DNA of 27,311 nt from Prevotellaceae bacterium UBA5903 (GCA_002431845.1 DJEH01000112.1:1-27311); one strand, 5' to 3'; counted from the stretch's first letter, positions 1 to 8,102 are shown. Notes: a model not told the origin generated them from the letters alone. Made by a program: numbers and translations.

Positions 1-722
1 TCACGTTCCAAGGCTATTTGCTTGTTAGAGAGTTCGAGTTGTTTATACTTTTGCATAATAGCCTTGCCTATATCGCCAAGTTCAGAATGGGGAAACGAGA
101 TGTGGTCATAATCAACGAGTCCTCGGTCTGCCGAGTTGATAAAGTTTTTAAGCCCAGATACTGCTTTACCAAAATGGTCTGAAATTTGTATGAGCGCAAC
201 CATTGCAATGGGAAACAACATCAACACGAACCATAAAAAGACATTGTCGGCTTTCATAAAGTTTTGCACCGTGGCATCGTAGGGTAGAGCCACTCTTACA
301 ATGTATCCATCGTATAATTTAGCGTAGTAAAAGTATTCACGATGATCGGTATCAGATACCCTTATGTCGCTACCTTCTTGGCTATTGATAGCTGCAATCA
401 CCTCAGGGCGACTCAAGTGGTTACTCATATCAACGGCCTTGTGATGTGTAGACTCAAACTTCACCTTTCCTTGTCGGTTAATCACAGTAAGTCGCAAGTC
501 GTTAGGTAGTAAGTGTAGGATGTTATCGTAGTGTATAGTATCTTTTTTGGCCTCTTCTTGGTTTACGGCTTCTGATACAACATCGGCATAGCTACGCAAT
601 CGCGAATTTAGTATTTCGCGTTTATATAGCTTTTCTCTGTTGTATTGAAACACCACGAGTAATGCTGTAAATACAGCGAACAAGATTGTGAAGTTTAGCA
701 GTAATTTCGTTTTGTAAGTCAT
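1..722 (-). CDS. PhoR-like sensor histidine kinase, N-terminal part (cut by window edge)
   Basis: The frame is open from an ATG at 722 to the window edge, about 240 codons. The protein begins MTYKTKLLLNFTILF, giving a first membrane segment at about residues 7-27. A periplasmic sensor region of about 125 residues follows, then a second membrane segment at about 155-178 (FLWFVLMLFPIAMVAL), then a linker rich in charged residues. The dimerisation/histidine and ATPase domains lie outside the window, so the kinase call rests on this topology and on the gene order. The start is 9 bp after the stop of the response regulator, so the two are almost certainly co-transcribed. Position beside a phosphate transporter and porin suggests a PhoR role in sensing phosphate limitation; this is inference from context. 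Confidence 0.8.
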   Translation of the reverse strand, partial: MTYKTKLLLNFTILFAVFTALLVVFQYNREKLYKREILNSRLRSYADVVSEAVNQEEAKKDTIHYDNILHLLPNDLRLTVINRQGKVKFESTHHKAVDMSNHLSRPEVIAAINSQEGSDIRVSDTDHREYFYYAKLYDGYIVRVALPYDATVQNFMKADNVFLWFVLMLFPIAMVALIQISDHFGKAVSGLKNFINSADRGLVDYDHISFPHSELGDIGKAIMQKYKQLELSNKQIALER

Positions 723-731
723 ATCTCGCAC

Positions 732-1403
732 TTATTCTTCAAAACAATAGCCGTATCCTTGTCTATTAGTTACGTGAAAAGCATTTTCGCCCAGTTTGCG
801 ACGCACCCTGGCGATATGTACATCTACAGTTCGGTCGAGCACATAACTATCGCCATGCCATACCTCTGCCAATATTTCCTCACGCGAGAATACACGTCCT
901 GGTTGCTTGGCCAACATGCTAAGTATGCCAAACTCCTTTGGTGAGAAACGCAATTCCTCGCCATTAACGATAACCAATTTCTTTACAAAGTTAATTGTTA
1001 GGTTGCCAGCTTTAAGTTCCACACGTTCGGGGGGCAGTTGTGTGCGTCGCAATACAGCCTTAATGCGTGCCAACACCTCATGAAGCGAAAAAGGCTTTGA
1101 TATATAATCGTCTGCACCTGCCGAAAATCCCGTAAGCATGTCGTTCTCGGTATCCTTGGCCGTAAGAAATATAATAGGTGTTTTTAGTTTCAGTTCGTTG
1201 CGTAGTTTGTTGGCCATTCTGTAGCCCGACATGCCGCCTAACATCACATCAAGCAATATGAGGTTGTGCTCTGGCGAGAGTATATGTAGTGCCTCTTCTG
1301 CCGACTCAGCAGTATCTACCTCGTAGCCTGCATTTTCAAGATTACATTGTAAAATCTCGCGCAAATCAGGCTCATCGTCTACTACTAATATTTTGTAAGT
1401 CAT
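732..1403 (-). CDS. phoB: PhoB-like response regulator (OmpR/PhoB family)
   Basis: This 223-residue protein is a DNA-binding response regulator. The receiver domain (about residues 3-118) has the acidic pocket D9/D10, the phospho-acceptor D52 (LLDVML), T81 (FLTAKD) and K103 (ISKPF). A winged-helix effector domain (about 125-223) has the family pattern FSPKEFGILSMLAKQPGRVF and ends VRRKLGENAFHVTNRQGYGY. It lies 9 bp upstream of the kinase gene, which is its likely partner. It is divergent from a PiT phosphate transporter whose promoter carries Pho-box-like direct repeats, and that is why I call it PhoB-like rather than a generic regulator. OmpR-family sequence alone would not decide the signal. 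No clear TAnnTTTG promoter was found on the minus strand in front of it. Confidence 0.85.
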   Translation of the reverse strand: MTYKILVVDDEPDLREILQCNLENAGYEVDTAESAEEALHILSPEHNLILLDVMLGGMSGYRMANKLRNELKLKTPIIFLTAKDTENDMLTGFSAGADDYISKPFSLHEVLARIKAVLRRTQLPPERVELKAGNLTINFVKKLVIVNGEELRFSPKEFGILSMLAKQPGRVFSREEILAEVWHGDSYVLDRTVDVHIARVRRKLGENAFHVTNRQGYGYCFEE

Positions 1404-1580
1404 ACACTTTCATTTTTGTCCCTTTTAGTTTTAGGGGGTGTTCAACAATGCTTTAATATTATGAAAATGATGTATTTTATCTTTTTCACTGCAATATTAC
1501 ATCTTTTATCTTTCTCATCATTTTTCATTTGTGTTAATTTTTTGTGAAGGTTATGCTATTCAGTACGTTCTGATTAGCTT

Positions 1581-1613
1581 GTAACACTTTCTTAACCATT
1601 TCGTCACATTGCT
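1581..1613 (+). promoter_or_regulatory. candidate Pho box: three 11-bp direct repeats
   Basis: Three consecutive 11-mers start at 1581, 1592 and 1603: GTAACACTTTC, TTAACCATTTC and GTCACATTGCT. They share the pattern nTnAC followed four bases later by a T-rich block. The period is that of the E. coli PHO box (7-bp repeats every 11 bp, CTGTCAT type), and the third copy resembles it. The 7-bp core of the last copy ends at 1609, exactly 19 bp before the -7 element at 1629, so it occupies the -33 region, as expected for a PhoB-activated promoter. Binding by the adjacent regulator is inferred. Confidence 0.6.
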
Positions 1614-1628
1614 CAAACACTGTAGCTC

Positions 1629-1636
1629 TACTTTTG
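1629..1636 (+). promoter_or_regulatory. -7 promoter element for the phosphate transporter
   Basis: TACTTTTG matches the Bacteroidetes -7 consensus TAnnTTTG. No TTTG -33 box lies at the right spacing; the direct repeats at 1581-1613 sit there instead, which fits an activator-dependent promoter. Transcription would begin near 1643, giving a leader of about 75 nt before the ATG at 1719. Confidence 0.6.
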
Positions 1637-1718
1637 CACCAGAAAACAGTTAAGTAATGCTCAGTAAGAGATATTTTTGATAAAACAATATTAATAACAA
1701 TTTTATAAAAAACGAATT

Positions 1719-3971
1719 ATGGAATGGATGTATTTAGGAATGGTTATATTCCTATTCATTCTTGCAGCGTTCGACCTTTGGGTAGGTGTAAGTAATGACG
1801 CTGTAAACTTTCTAAACTCCGCAATCGGCTCGAGGGCAGCAAAATTTCGCTCGCTCGTAATTATAGCCGGTATAGGTGTATTCTTTGGTTGCGTGTTGAG
1901 CAATGGCATGATGGATATAGCCCGTCATGGCATATTCACACCTCAGTATTTCAGTTTTAGAGATGTGATGTACATTTATCTGGCTGTAATGGTAACAGAT
2001 ATTGTGTTGCTTGATATCTTTAATTCCTTTGGTATGCCTACTTCTACCACTGTATCTATGGTGTTTGAGTTGTTAGGTTCGGCATTTGCCTTTACGATGC
2101 TCAAGGTTGCTGGTGATGGCATGCCGTTGGGCATGGCAGACTATCTTAACACCTCCAAGGCTCTTGAGGTTGTTATGGGTATATTTTTAAGCGTGCCTAT
2201 AGCCTTTGTGTTTGGTTCGCTCATACAGTACATCACGCGTATCGTCTTTACCTTTAGTATCAATAAGAAATTACGTTTCAAAATTGGCATCTTTGGTGGT
2301 ATTGCCATCACAGCTATTCTCTACTTTATGCTCTTTAAGGGCCTTAAAGACCTATCATTTATGAATAGCGATGTTAAAGCCTTTTTAAATGAGAATATCC
2401 TATCCGTTTTGGGTTGCATATTTGTAGTATCAACCATCGTAATGCAAGTACTTTATATGCTAAAGGTCAATGTGTTTCGCATTGTAGTTCTGTTTGGTAC
2501 GTTTGCACTATCAACAGCCTTTGCAGGCAACGATCTTGTTAATTTCATTGGTGTGCCCTTAGCAGGCTATTCATCGTTTATGGATTTTACAGCCCATGCA
2601 GGCGGTGTGAGTGCCGATAGTTTTATGATGACCTCGTTACAAGAGTCTGCTAAGACCCCCATACTCTTTTTGGCAGCAGCTGGTGCCATCATGGTGTTTG
2701 CTCTTGCCACATCTAAGAAAGCTCGCAAGGTAACCGAAACCGAGGTTGGCCTATCACGTAAGAATGAGGGCGACGAAATGTTTGGTTCTTCAAAAGTGGC
2801 ACGCAGCATTGTGCGTCTTGGCAATTCAGTTGGCAATACGATTGTAAGCATAACCCCTAATAGCGTAAAAAGTTTTGTAAACGCGCGTTTCCAGATGCCT
2901 CTTGAGGCAACAGATAACGAGGCTGCTTACGATATGTGCCGTGCCTCGGTCAATTTGGTAGTATCTTCACTCCTCATAGCCTTAGGCACATCGCTTAAGC
3001 TGCCACTTTCTACAACGTTCGTCACTTTTATGGTGGCCATGGGTTCGTCGCTTGCCGATCGTGCATGGAGCCGCGAAAGTGCCGTATTCCGCATTACGGG
3101 TGTACTCACAGTGATTGGTGGATGGTTTATCACGGCTGGTGTAGCCTTTACAGCTTGCTTCTGCGTGGCAATGCTTATGAACTTTGGTGGCATCGCGGCA
3201 GTAGTTATCATTGTGGCTGCAGGCATTTATAGTATTATCCATAGCCAACAACGTTTTGCAAAGAAGCAAAAAGAGGTGCAAGAGGGGGATGTACTTTTCC
3301 AGCAAATGCTTGCTGAAAAAGACCACACAGCGATCATCCCCATGCTCACGCGTCACATGGACATGAGTATAGCCGACACCATCAACCAATATGCAAGTAT
3401 ACTCACCACATCTACCGATGGCTTGTTCAACGACTCCTTGCGCCCACTTCGCCATGCCTTGCGCGAGCTTAGCAAGGACAAACGCGAACTTAAGAACCTT
3501 CGTCGTCGCGAGACTATTTGCCTACGTCGTGCTCAGCCACCAGTAGCAGCTGTGCGCCTAAGCACCAACTTCCATCTTATCCACAATTCGCTCCGCCAAA
3601 TGCTATATGGTATCATACGTATTGCCGAACCTGCACTCGAACACGTAGACAACAACTTTACGCCAATCGATATCACTACAGCCGAACGCTATTGTAAGGT
3701 GAGAAACCATGTGGTAGCACTCATGAACAATGTGGCTGAGAACTTGCGTAACGATCGTGCTGCCGACAATACTAAGTTACTAAAAGATTGCGAACAACTT
3801 GAAGTTGAGGTAAGCAAGTTCAACCAAGATATTGGCATTGCTATTCAGGGCGATAACATCAATCTCAGCGCAATGACCCTTGTGTTGCACATGGGACAAG
3901 AAACCCTGCAGCTTGTTGTCGAAATCCACGATTTACTTGTTACAAGCAAGGCTTACAGAGAACTTATTTAA
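1719..3971 (+). CDS. PiT-family inorganic phosphate transporter with PhoU-like C-terminal domain
   Basis: This 750-residue inner-membrane protein is a PiT/PHO-4 family transporter, which couples phosphate uptake to a cation gradient. The two family signature repeats are visible: GVSNDAVNFLNSAIGS at residues 23-38 and AGNDLVNFIG starting at about 269. Hydrophobic segments fill about residues 5-510. After a last membrane segment ending near residue 510 comes a cytoplasmic helical region (about 520-745) rich in charged residues and resembling PhoU, the helical bundle that controls phosphate transport signalling. Simple PiT proteins are roughly 330-530 residues, so the tail explains the extra length. 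The porin gene follows after 92 bp on the same strand. The promoter region carries the candidate Pho box. Confidence 0.93.
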   Translation: MEWMYLGMVIFLFILAAFDLWVGVSNDAVNFLNSAIGSRAAKFRSLVIIAGIGVFFGCVLSNGMMDIARHGIFTPQYFSFRDVMYIYLAVMVTDIVLLDIFNSFGMPTSTTVSMVFELLGSAFAFTMLKVAGDGMPLGMADYLNTSKALEVVMGIFLSVPIAFVFGSLIQYITRIVFTFSINKKLRFKIGIFGGIAITAILYFMLFKGLKDLSFMNSDVKAFLNENILSVLGCIFVVSTIVMQVLYMLKVNVFRIVVLFGTFALSTAFAGNDLVNFIGVPLAGYSSFMDFTAHAGGVSADSFMMTSLQESAKTPILFLAAAGAIMVFALATSKKARKVTETEVGLSRKNEGDEMFGSSKVARSIVRLGNSVGNTIVSITPNSVKSFVNARFQMPLEATDNEAAYDMCRASVNLVVSSLLIALGTSLKLPLSTTFVTFMVAMGSSLADRAWSRESAVFRITGVLTVIGGWFITAGVAFTACFCVAMLMNFGGIAAVVIIVAAGIYSIIHSQQRFAKKQKEVQEGDVLFQQMLAEKDHTAIIPMLTRHMDMSIADTINQYASILTTSTDGLFNDSLRPLRHALRELSKDKRELKNLRRRETICLRRAQPPVAAVRLSTNFHLIHNSLRQMLYGIIRIAEPALEHVDNNFTPIDITTAERYCKVRNHVVALMNNVAENLRNDRAADNTKLLKDCEQLEVEVSKFNQDIGIAIQGDNINLSAMTLVLHMGQETLQLVVEIHDLLVTSKAYRELI

Positions 3972-3983
3972 GCTAAAAACATT

Positions 3984-4023
3984 ATGCCAAAGAGAAACTT
4001 ATTGGGGCTTTTCTCTTTGGTAT
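3984..4023 (+). other. intercistronic hairpin between transporter and porin
   Basis: CCAAAGAGAAA (3987-3997) pairs perfectly with TTTCTCTTTGG (4010-4020) around a 12-nt loop, and the stem can extend by three more pairs including one G-U. The sequence after it (TATAAATCTAAAACC) is not a T tract, so a strong intrinsic terminator is unlikely. It may be an attenuator or an mRNA-stabilising stem that sets the transporter-to-porin ratio. Confidence 0.6.
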
Positions 4024-4063
4024 AAATCTAAAACCACATTCCTCACCCACACACAAACAAAAG

Positions 4064-5107
4064 ATGAAACGAAAAACCATTCTTTCGCTCCTCGTATGCG
4101 GTTTATGCTGTAGCTCTGTCGCAGCGTCGGCTCAAACGGTAGCAGATAGCGCAGCAACTCACAAAGACGCTCATTTATGGTTGCCAACAGTTAGCGGTAC
4201 GATACGTGCTAAGATGGAGTATCAAACAAACGAGAACGAAAGCCGTTTTGAGGTGCGTACGGCACGCGTGGCACTCGATGGATATATCACCCCGATTGTT
4301 AATTATAAAGCCGAAATCGACTTGTCTGACGAGGGAAAAATCAAAATGCTCGATGCCTATGCAGGTGTACTACCTGCAAAGGGATTCGACCTTCGTTTGG
4401 GCCAAATGCGTGTACCTTTCAGTATTGATGCACACCGCTCTCCGCATAAGCAGTATTTCGCTAATCGTTCGTTCATTGCCAAGCAGGTGGGCAATGTGCG
4501 CGATGTGGGCTTTTATGCCGGTTATAACTTCAGCAAGATGCCACTCATACTTGAGGCTGGTGCTTTCAATGGCTCAGGACTTACCAACCAAAAGGACTAT
4601 TGGACAAAGAAGTTCAACTTCTCGGTCAAAGCCCAATGCCCACTTCCTTGCGGACTAACTTTGCAAGCTTCAGTTCAAAAAATATCGCCCAACAACATAA
4701 ACACTTATCTTTACGATGGTGGCATCACATTTCAGAGCGGACGCTTTACTATCGAAACTGAGTACCTGCGCAAGCATTATGGCAATCAAGCCTTTACTAA
4801 CGTCAATGCCGTAGATGCCTTTGTATGCTACGACCAGCCATTGAAAAAAGCATTCCGCAAAATAAGCTTCTTGTGCCGCTACGATATGATGAACGACCAT
4901 TCCGACGGAACTCTCGACGAGAATGGCAAGATGAAACTTACCGATGCGCAGCGCCAACGCGTGACGGGCGGCATCACCCTAAGCATGGCCAAGAAGATGA
5001 ATGCCGACATACGCATCAACTACGAAAAGTATTTTTACGACAACATAGAGTTGGCCAAACCCTCTGAGCGCGACAAAGCAGTTGTAGAACTTGTAGTTCA
5101 TTTTTGA
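4064..5107 (+). CDS. phosphate-selective porin O/P-like outer-membrane protein
   Basis: This 347-residue protein starts with a signal peptide (about residues 1-23, MKRKTILSLLVCGLCC, cleavage expected after ASA). The rest is low in hydrophobic helices and has alternating beta-strand patterns such as RFEVRTARVALDGYITPIVNYKAEIDL and LRLGQMRVPFSIDAHRSPHKQ, with a final aromatic residue (VVELVVHF), typical of an outer-membrane beta barrel. The GQMRVPFS block resembles the OprO/OprP porin family (PF07396). The gene follows the phosphate transporter by 92 bp and no separate promoter was seen, so a single phosphate operon is likely. Phosphate as substrate is inferred from family and context; members of this family elsewhere carry polyphosphate or are general channels. 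Confidence 0.85.
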   Translation: MKRKTILSLLVCGLCCSSVAASAQTVADSAATHKDAHLWLPTVSGTIRAKMEYQTNENESRFEVRTARVALDGYITPIVNYKAEIDLSDEGKIKMLDAYAGVLPAKGFDLRLGQMRVPFSIDAHRSPHKQYFANRSFIAKQVGNVRDVGFYAGYNFSKMPLILEAGAFNGSGLTNQKDYWTKKFNFSVKAQCPLPCGLTLQASVQKISPNNINTYLYDGGITFQSGRFTIETEYLRKHYGNQAFTNVNAVDAFVCYDQPLKKAFRKISFLCRYDMMNDHSDGTLDENGKMKLTDAQRQRVTGGITLSMAKKMNADIRINYEKYFYDNIELAKPSERDKAVVELVVHF

Positions 5108-5128
5108 AAACTTACATCCATTTTCTTC

Positions 5129-5175
5129 TCCCCCTAAAAACGTCAAACTAAAGTGTCGTTGTAGGGGGATTTTTC
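5129..5175 (+). terminator. rho-independent terminator after the porin gene
   Basis: TCCCCCTA (5129-5136) pairs with TAGGGGGA (5162-5169), with a possible inner AACG/CGTT pairing, and is followed by a T run. It closes the phosphate operon and separates it from the tRNA unit. Confidence 0.8.
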
Positions 5176-5259
5176 GTGTAGAATACCCTCAAAAACCCAA
5201 AAAATGCATTTTTTTTGAAAAAAAATGGCGAAACGCTTGGTCGGTAATTAGAAAGTCTA

Positions 5260-5267
5260 TATCTTTG
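5260..5267 (+). promoter_or_regulatory. -7 promoter element of the tRNA-Lys gene
   Basis: TATCTTTG matches TAnnTTTG. A TTGG at 5237-5240 is a possible -33 element with a 19-bp spacer. The tRNA begins about 58 bp downstream, so a 5' leader of roughly 50 nt would be removed by processing. Confidence 0.6.
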
Positions 5268-5325
5268 CACTCGCTTAACAGAGATAACTACTACACAAGT
5301 TAGTCACTGAAAAGCGTAATGGTTT

Positions 5326-5401
5326 GACTTGCTAGCTCAGTTGGTAGAGCACAACACTTTTAATGTTGGGGTCTTGGGTTCGAACCCCAAGCAAGTCACC
5401 A
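5326..5401 (+). tRNA. tRNA-Lys(TTT)
   Basis: A full cloverleaf is visible: acceptor GACTTGC (5326-5332) with GCAAGTC (5391-5397); D stem GCTC/GAGC; anticodon stem CAACA/TGTTG with loop CTTTTAA, anticodon TTT; T stem TTGGG/CCCAA with loop TTCGAAC; discriminator A. CCA is encoded at 5399-5401. The anticodon reads AAA and AAG codons, hence lysine. No integrase or repeated tRNA 3' end was seen nearby, so it does not look like an element insertion site here. Confidence 0.96.
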
Positions 5402-5405
5402 AATG

Positions 5406-5438
5406 AAGGTATTTGCAGCAATGTAAATACCTTTTTTT
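5406..5438 (+). terminator. terminator of the tRNA-Lys unit
   Basis: AAGGTATTT (5406-5414) pairs with AAATACCTT (5425-5433) around a 10-nt loop and runs into seven T residues. It starts 5 nt after the encoded CCA, so the tRNA is a single-gene unit. Confidence 0.85.
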
Positions 5439-5439
5439 A

Positions 5440-5830
5440 TGTCTTCTTTTTATCGTAAAATATAAAACGTCACTTAGCATTTCAAAAGTTCATAATTCAA
5501 GTGTTCGCAAGCAAAAAAGTAGTAGCTCCATTTTTATTAAATAATGAAGTCTAATGCTATACGACTGAAATCAAGTAATTATGCATTTTTATGAAGTAAA
5601 AAGAGCAATGTACTCCTACAAGATTGTGTATCCTTATGCCATCAGAAATCCTTAATAGTGATTTCATCTCTCTTCTTGATACTTAAAGGCAGCGTTTTTA
5701 AACTCTTGCAACATCTATTTAGAACAATCAAAGTTCCAAAAATAGTCACAAAATATGCCTCAATTTCTCTAATTGCATAGCAACACTATCGGAGGCCAGT
5801 AAAAAGGATAATTATTGAAATAAAAGCAAA
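5440..5830. other. AT-rich intergenic stretch without a recognised gene
   Basis: About 390 bp between the tRNA terminator and the next promoter hold no convincing coding sequence on either strand. The longest minus-strand open run (about 45 codons near 5660-5790) has no good start and no family I recognise. It may be decayed sequence. Confidence 0.5.
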
Positions 5831-5836
5831 GCTAAA

Positions 5837-5868
5837 TTTGCTAACATGAAAAAACAATCTTATATTTG
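5837..5868 (+). promoter_or_regulatory. promoter of the AspT/YidE-type transporter
   Basis: TTTG at 5837-5840 and TATATTTG at 5861-5868, separated by 20 bp, form a consensus Bacteroidetes promoter. The first TTTG is also the end of TAAATTTG (5833-5840), which could serve as an alternative -7 element. Transcription would begin near 5875, leaving a leader of about 125 nt. Confidence 0.6.
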
Positions 5869-5878
5869 CAAAGCATTA

Positions 5879-5961
5879 TGTAAGTATTTACTTGCAATAT
5901 ATTGCATTAATCTAAAAGCATAGCAACTTTTTGTTTTGTACATAATATTGAAATACTTACA
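5879..5961 (+). promoter_or_regulatory. structured 5' leader of the transporter mRNA
   Basis: An 11-bp perfect inverted repeat, TGTAAGTATTT (5879-5889) and AAATACTTACA (5951-5961), closes most of the predicted leader. Inside it is the 14-bp palindrome TGCAATATATTGCA (5893-5906). The 5' arm lies within a few bases of the predicted transcription start. No known riboswitch class was recognised; the role is unknown. Confidence 0.45.
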
Positions 5962-5999
5962 GCAACCATGAATTTTTTACCCTAAATTTATAATAAACC

Positions 6000-7715
6000 A
6001 TGGATTGGCTACAATCATTATTCTTAACAACCGATTCGGTGGCTCACATTGTGCTGCTGTTCTCCTTGGTTATTGCCGTAGGCGTTGTACTGGGCAAGTT
6101 CAAGATAGGCAGTGTGTCGTTGGGGGTCACGTTTGTGCTGTTTGCTGGCATTGTGGTGGGACACATCTATCACTCAACGGGCATTGCCGACCCTGACGGA
6201 GGTTTTGCTTGTCCTGCTAAAGTGCTTAATTTTATTCAAGATTTTGGTTTGATACTCTTTGTTTACTGTATTGGTTTGCAGGTAGGACCGAGTTTCTTCC
6301 AATCGTTTAAAAAAGATGGTGTGCAGATGAACATCGTGGCAGTGGGCATTGTGCTACTAAATGTTATCACATTGCTTGGTCTTTACTACCTTGTGTTTGA
6401 CACCAATGACGTTACTAGTTTGCCTATGGCTGTAGGTGTGCTCTATGGTGCTGTTACCAACACTCCTGGTCTTGGTGCTGCGCAAGAAGCCATTAACACT
6501 CTACACATTGATATGCACGGACAGAACATTGCAGCGGGCTATGCTTGCGCTTATCCGTTGGGCGTGGTTGGCATTATAGGTGCAACAATAGCCATACGCT
6601 ACATTTGCCGCATCAAACTTGAAAAAGAAGAAGAGCAAATACGTTCGGCACAAGAGGACAATCCACATGCCAAACCGCATCACTTGTCGCTTTGTGTAGA
6701 AAATAAGGCGCTTGAGGGCAAAACCTTTGCACAACTCACACAGTTTCTTGGCAGAACCTTTGTATGTACACACTATAAGCATGGCGACGATATCATATCG
6801 CCCACACGCGATACCATCCTCCATGTTGGTGACGAAATGAACGCTGTGTGTGCACAAGACGATGCAGAGGCTGCAAAAGCCTTTATAGGCAAAGAAATTG
6901 AAGTGGACTGGCAAGCAGAAAAGGCACCAATCGTGTCGAAACGTATCCTTGTAACGCAACCCGAGGTGAACGGCAAAACCTTTGGCGAGATGCATTTCAG
7001 TTCAATGTATGGCGTAAACGTTACGCGTATTACCCGTCAAGGTATGAACCTCTTTGCCGATCGTTCGCTGCGCATTCAGATAGGCGACCGCTTGATGGTA
7101 GCAGGTCCTGAAGACAGTGTAACGCGTGTAGAGCGCTTGCTTGGTAACTCTGTAAAACGCCTTGACCACCCCAATGTAGGTGCCATCTTCCTTGGCATAC
7201 TTGTGGGTATTATCTTTGGTAGCATACCTTTCCAATTTCCTGGAATGGCCACACCGCTTAAACTCGGTTTGGCAGGTGGACCATTAGTAATAGCCATTTT
7301 AGCTGGTGCATATGGTTACAAGTTCCACTTAGTTACTTACACAACCACCTCAGCCAACTTGCTCTTGCGCGAGATAGGACTCATCCTCTTCCTTGCAGCA
7401 GTAGGCATCAAGGCTGGAGCCAACTTCTGGACTACTGTGGTACATGGCGATGGCTTGATGTATGTATGGGTAGGTTTCTTAGTAACTATTATCCCAATCA
7501 TAATTATGGGCGTAGTGGCACGTTGGCGCTTCAAACTCAACTACTTTACGCTCATGGGCGTGATAGCTGGTGCAACCACTGACCCTCCAGCTTTGGGCTA
7601 TGCCAACCAAACTGCCAACAACGATGCAGCAGCCGTAGGCTACTCAACGGTTTATCCATTAACAATGTTCTTGCGCATACTTGTGGCGCAGTCGCTTATA
7701 TTGTTCCTTTGTTAG
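6000..7715 (+). CDS. AspT/YidE/YbjL-type putative transporter
   Basis: This 571-residue inner-membrane protein has the two-fold layout of the aspartate:alanine exchanger family (AAEx). About five membrane segments (residues 10-205) are followed by a hydrophilic regulatory region (about 215-385) with two RCK_C/TrkA_C-like units (for example ALEGKTFAQLTQFLGRTFV and VNGKTFGEMHFSSMYGVNVTRI). A second membrane half follows (about 395-571). The matching conserved loops are visible in each half: GAVTNTPGLGAAQEA and AGATTDPPALGYANQ. The substrate cannot be told from sequence; characterised members exchange small carboxylates, and many homologues are uncharacterised. It stands alone, with its own promoter and a strong terminator. 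It ends in a TAG codon, showing that TAG is a normal stop in this genome. Confidence 0.9.
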   Translation: MDWLQSLFLTTDSVAHIVLLFSLVIAVGVVLGKFKIGSVSLGVTFVLFAGIVVGHIYHSTGIADPDGGFACPAKVLNFIQDFGLILFVYCIGLQVGPSFFQSFKKDGVQMNIVAVGIVLLNVITLLGLYYLVFDTNDVTSLPMAVGVLYGAVTNTPGLGAAQEAINTLHIDMHGQNIAAGYACAYPLGVVGIIGATIAIRYICRIKLEKEEEQIRSAQEDNPHAKPHHLSLCVENKALEGKTFAQLTQFLGRTFVCTHYKHGDDIISPTRDTILHVGDEMNAVCAQDDAEAAKAFIGKEIEVDWQAEKAPIVSKRILVTQPEVNGKTFGEMHFSSMYGVNVTRITRQGMNLFADRSLRIQIGDRLMVAGPEDSVTRVERLLGNSVKRLDHPNVGAIFLGILVGIIFGSIPFQFPGMATPLKLGLAGGPLVIAILAGAYGYKFHLVTYTTTSANLLLREIGLILFLAAVGIKAGANFWTTVVHGDGLMYVWVGFLVTIIPIIIMGVVARWRFKLNYFTLMGVIAGATTDPPALGYANQTANNDAAAVGYSTVYPLTMFLRILVAQSLILFLC

Positions 7716-7744
7716 GCGAAGCGACATATATATAAGCAAGTGTA

Positions 7745-7791
7745 ATAATAAAGGCCATGCTAACAAATGCTGTTTGCATGGCCTTTATTAT
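7745..7791. terminator. strong bidirectional terminator hairpin
   Basis: A 16-bp perfect stem pairs ATAATAAAGGCCATGC (7745-7760) with its reverse complement at 7776-7791. The A-rich and T-rich ends make it usable from both directions. It lies between convergent genes, 30 bp after the transporter stop. Confidence 0.8.
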
Positions 7792-7827
7792 ATATGTGGA
7801 TGGAAAAGTAAAACTCAATAGTTTTAT

Positions 7828-7868
7828 AAAAAAGGGGGGCTACATGTTGTGTGCAGTCCCCCTCCCTT
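7828..7868 (-). terminator. terminator of the secreted-protein/peptide operon
   Basis: Read on the minus strand, GGGGGACT (7855-7862 region) pairs with AGCCCCCC (7834-7841 region) with one mismatch and is followed by a run of six or more T. It lies just after the stop of the 60-residue peptide gene. Confidence 0.65.
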
Positions 7869-7879
7869 TTGATTATGTT

Positions 7880-8062
7880 TTAGTCTTCGTTGCCCCAAAT
7901 AGGCGAATTGCTTTGCTTGTTACTCCACAAGTCGCTTGAAGTGTCTACCGTCTGGCTATCATCGTTTACAACGTTCATCTCAATGCTACCACTAAGAAGA
8001 ACAGATTCAGAGGCCATCATCACTGCGTTAGTAGTTGGCTGAATATAAGTTTTCTTACTCAT
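7880..8062 (-). CDS. 60-residue peptide of a Bacteroidales small-protein type, function unknown
   Basis: The protein begins MSKKTYIQPTTNAVMMASESVLLSGSIEMNV and continues as a polar Ser/Asn/Asp-rich tail ending SPIWGNED. The opening pattern (K-x-Y-x-x-P, then a short hydrophobic stretch and LLSGS) resembles many short, unnamed Prevotella proteins. It has no signal peptide or membrane segment of normal length. The start is 49 bp after the stop of the large secreted protein, on the same strand, and a terminator follows, so the two are probably one operon. The LLSGS junction looks a little like a leader/core boundary of a processed peptide, but no maturation or export enzyme is encoded nearby, so I do not assign that role. 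Confidence 0.65.
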   Translation of the reverse strand: MSKKTYIQPTTNAVMMASESVLLSGSIEMNVVNDDSQTVDTSSDLWSNKQSNSPIWGNED

Positions 8063-8102
8063 AGGTTTTATAAATTTATAAGCATTACCTTCAAATGCTT
8101 TT

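Noticed and set aside
2982..3455. 157-residue minus-strand frame inside the phosphate transporter
   Set aside because: It is antisense to a clearly conserved protein and is rich in His and Cys with no domain pattern.
5326..5401. tRNA-Lys as an integration site of a mobile element
   Set aside because: No integrase gene and no second copy of the tRNA 3' end were seen downstream.
5660..5790. Short minus-strand open run of about 45 codons in the gene-poor region
   Set aside because: No start codon at a sensible place and no recognisable family; likely chance in AT-rich DNA.
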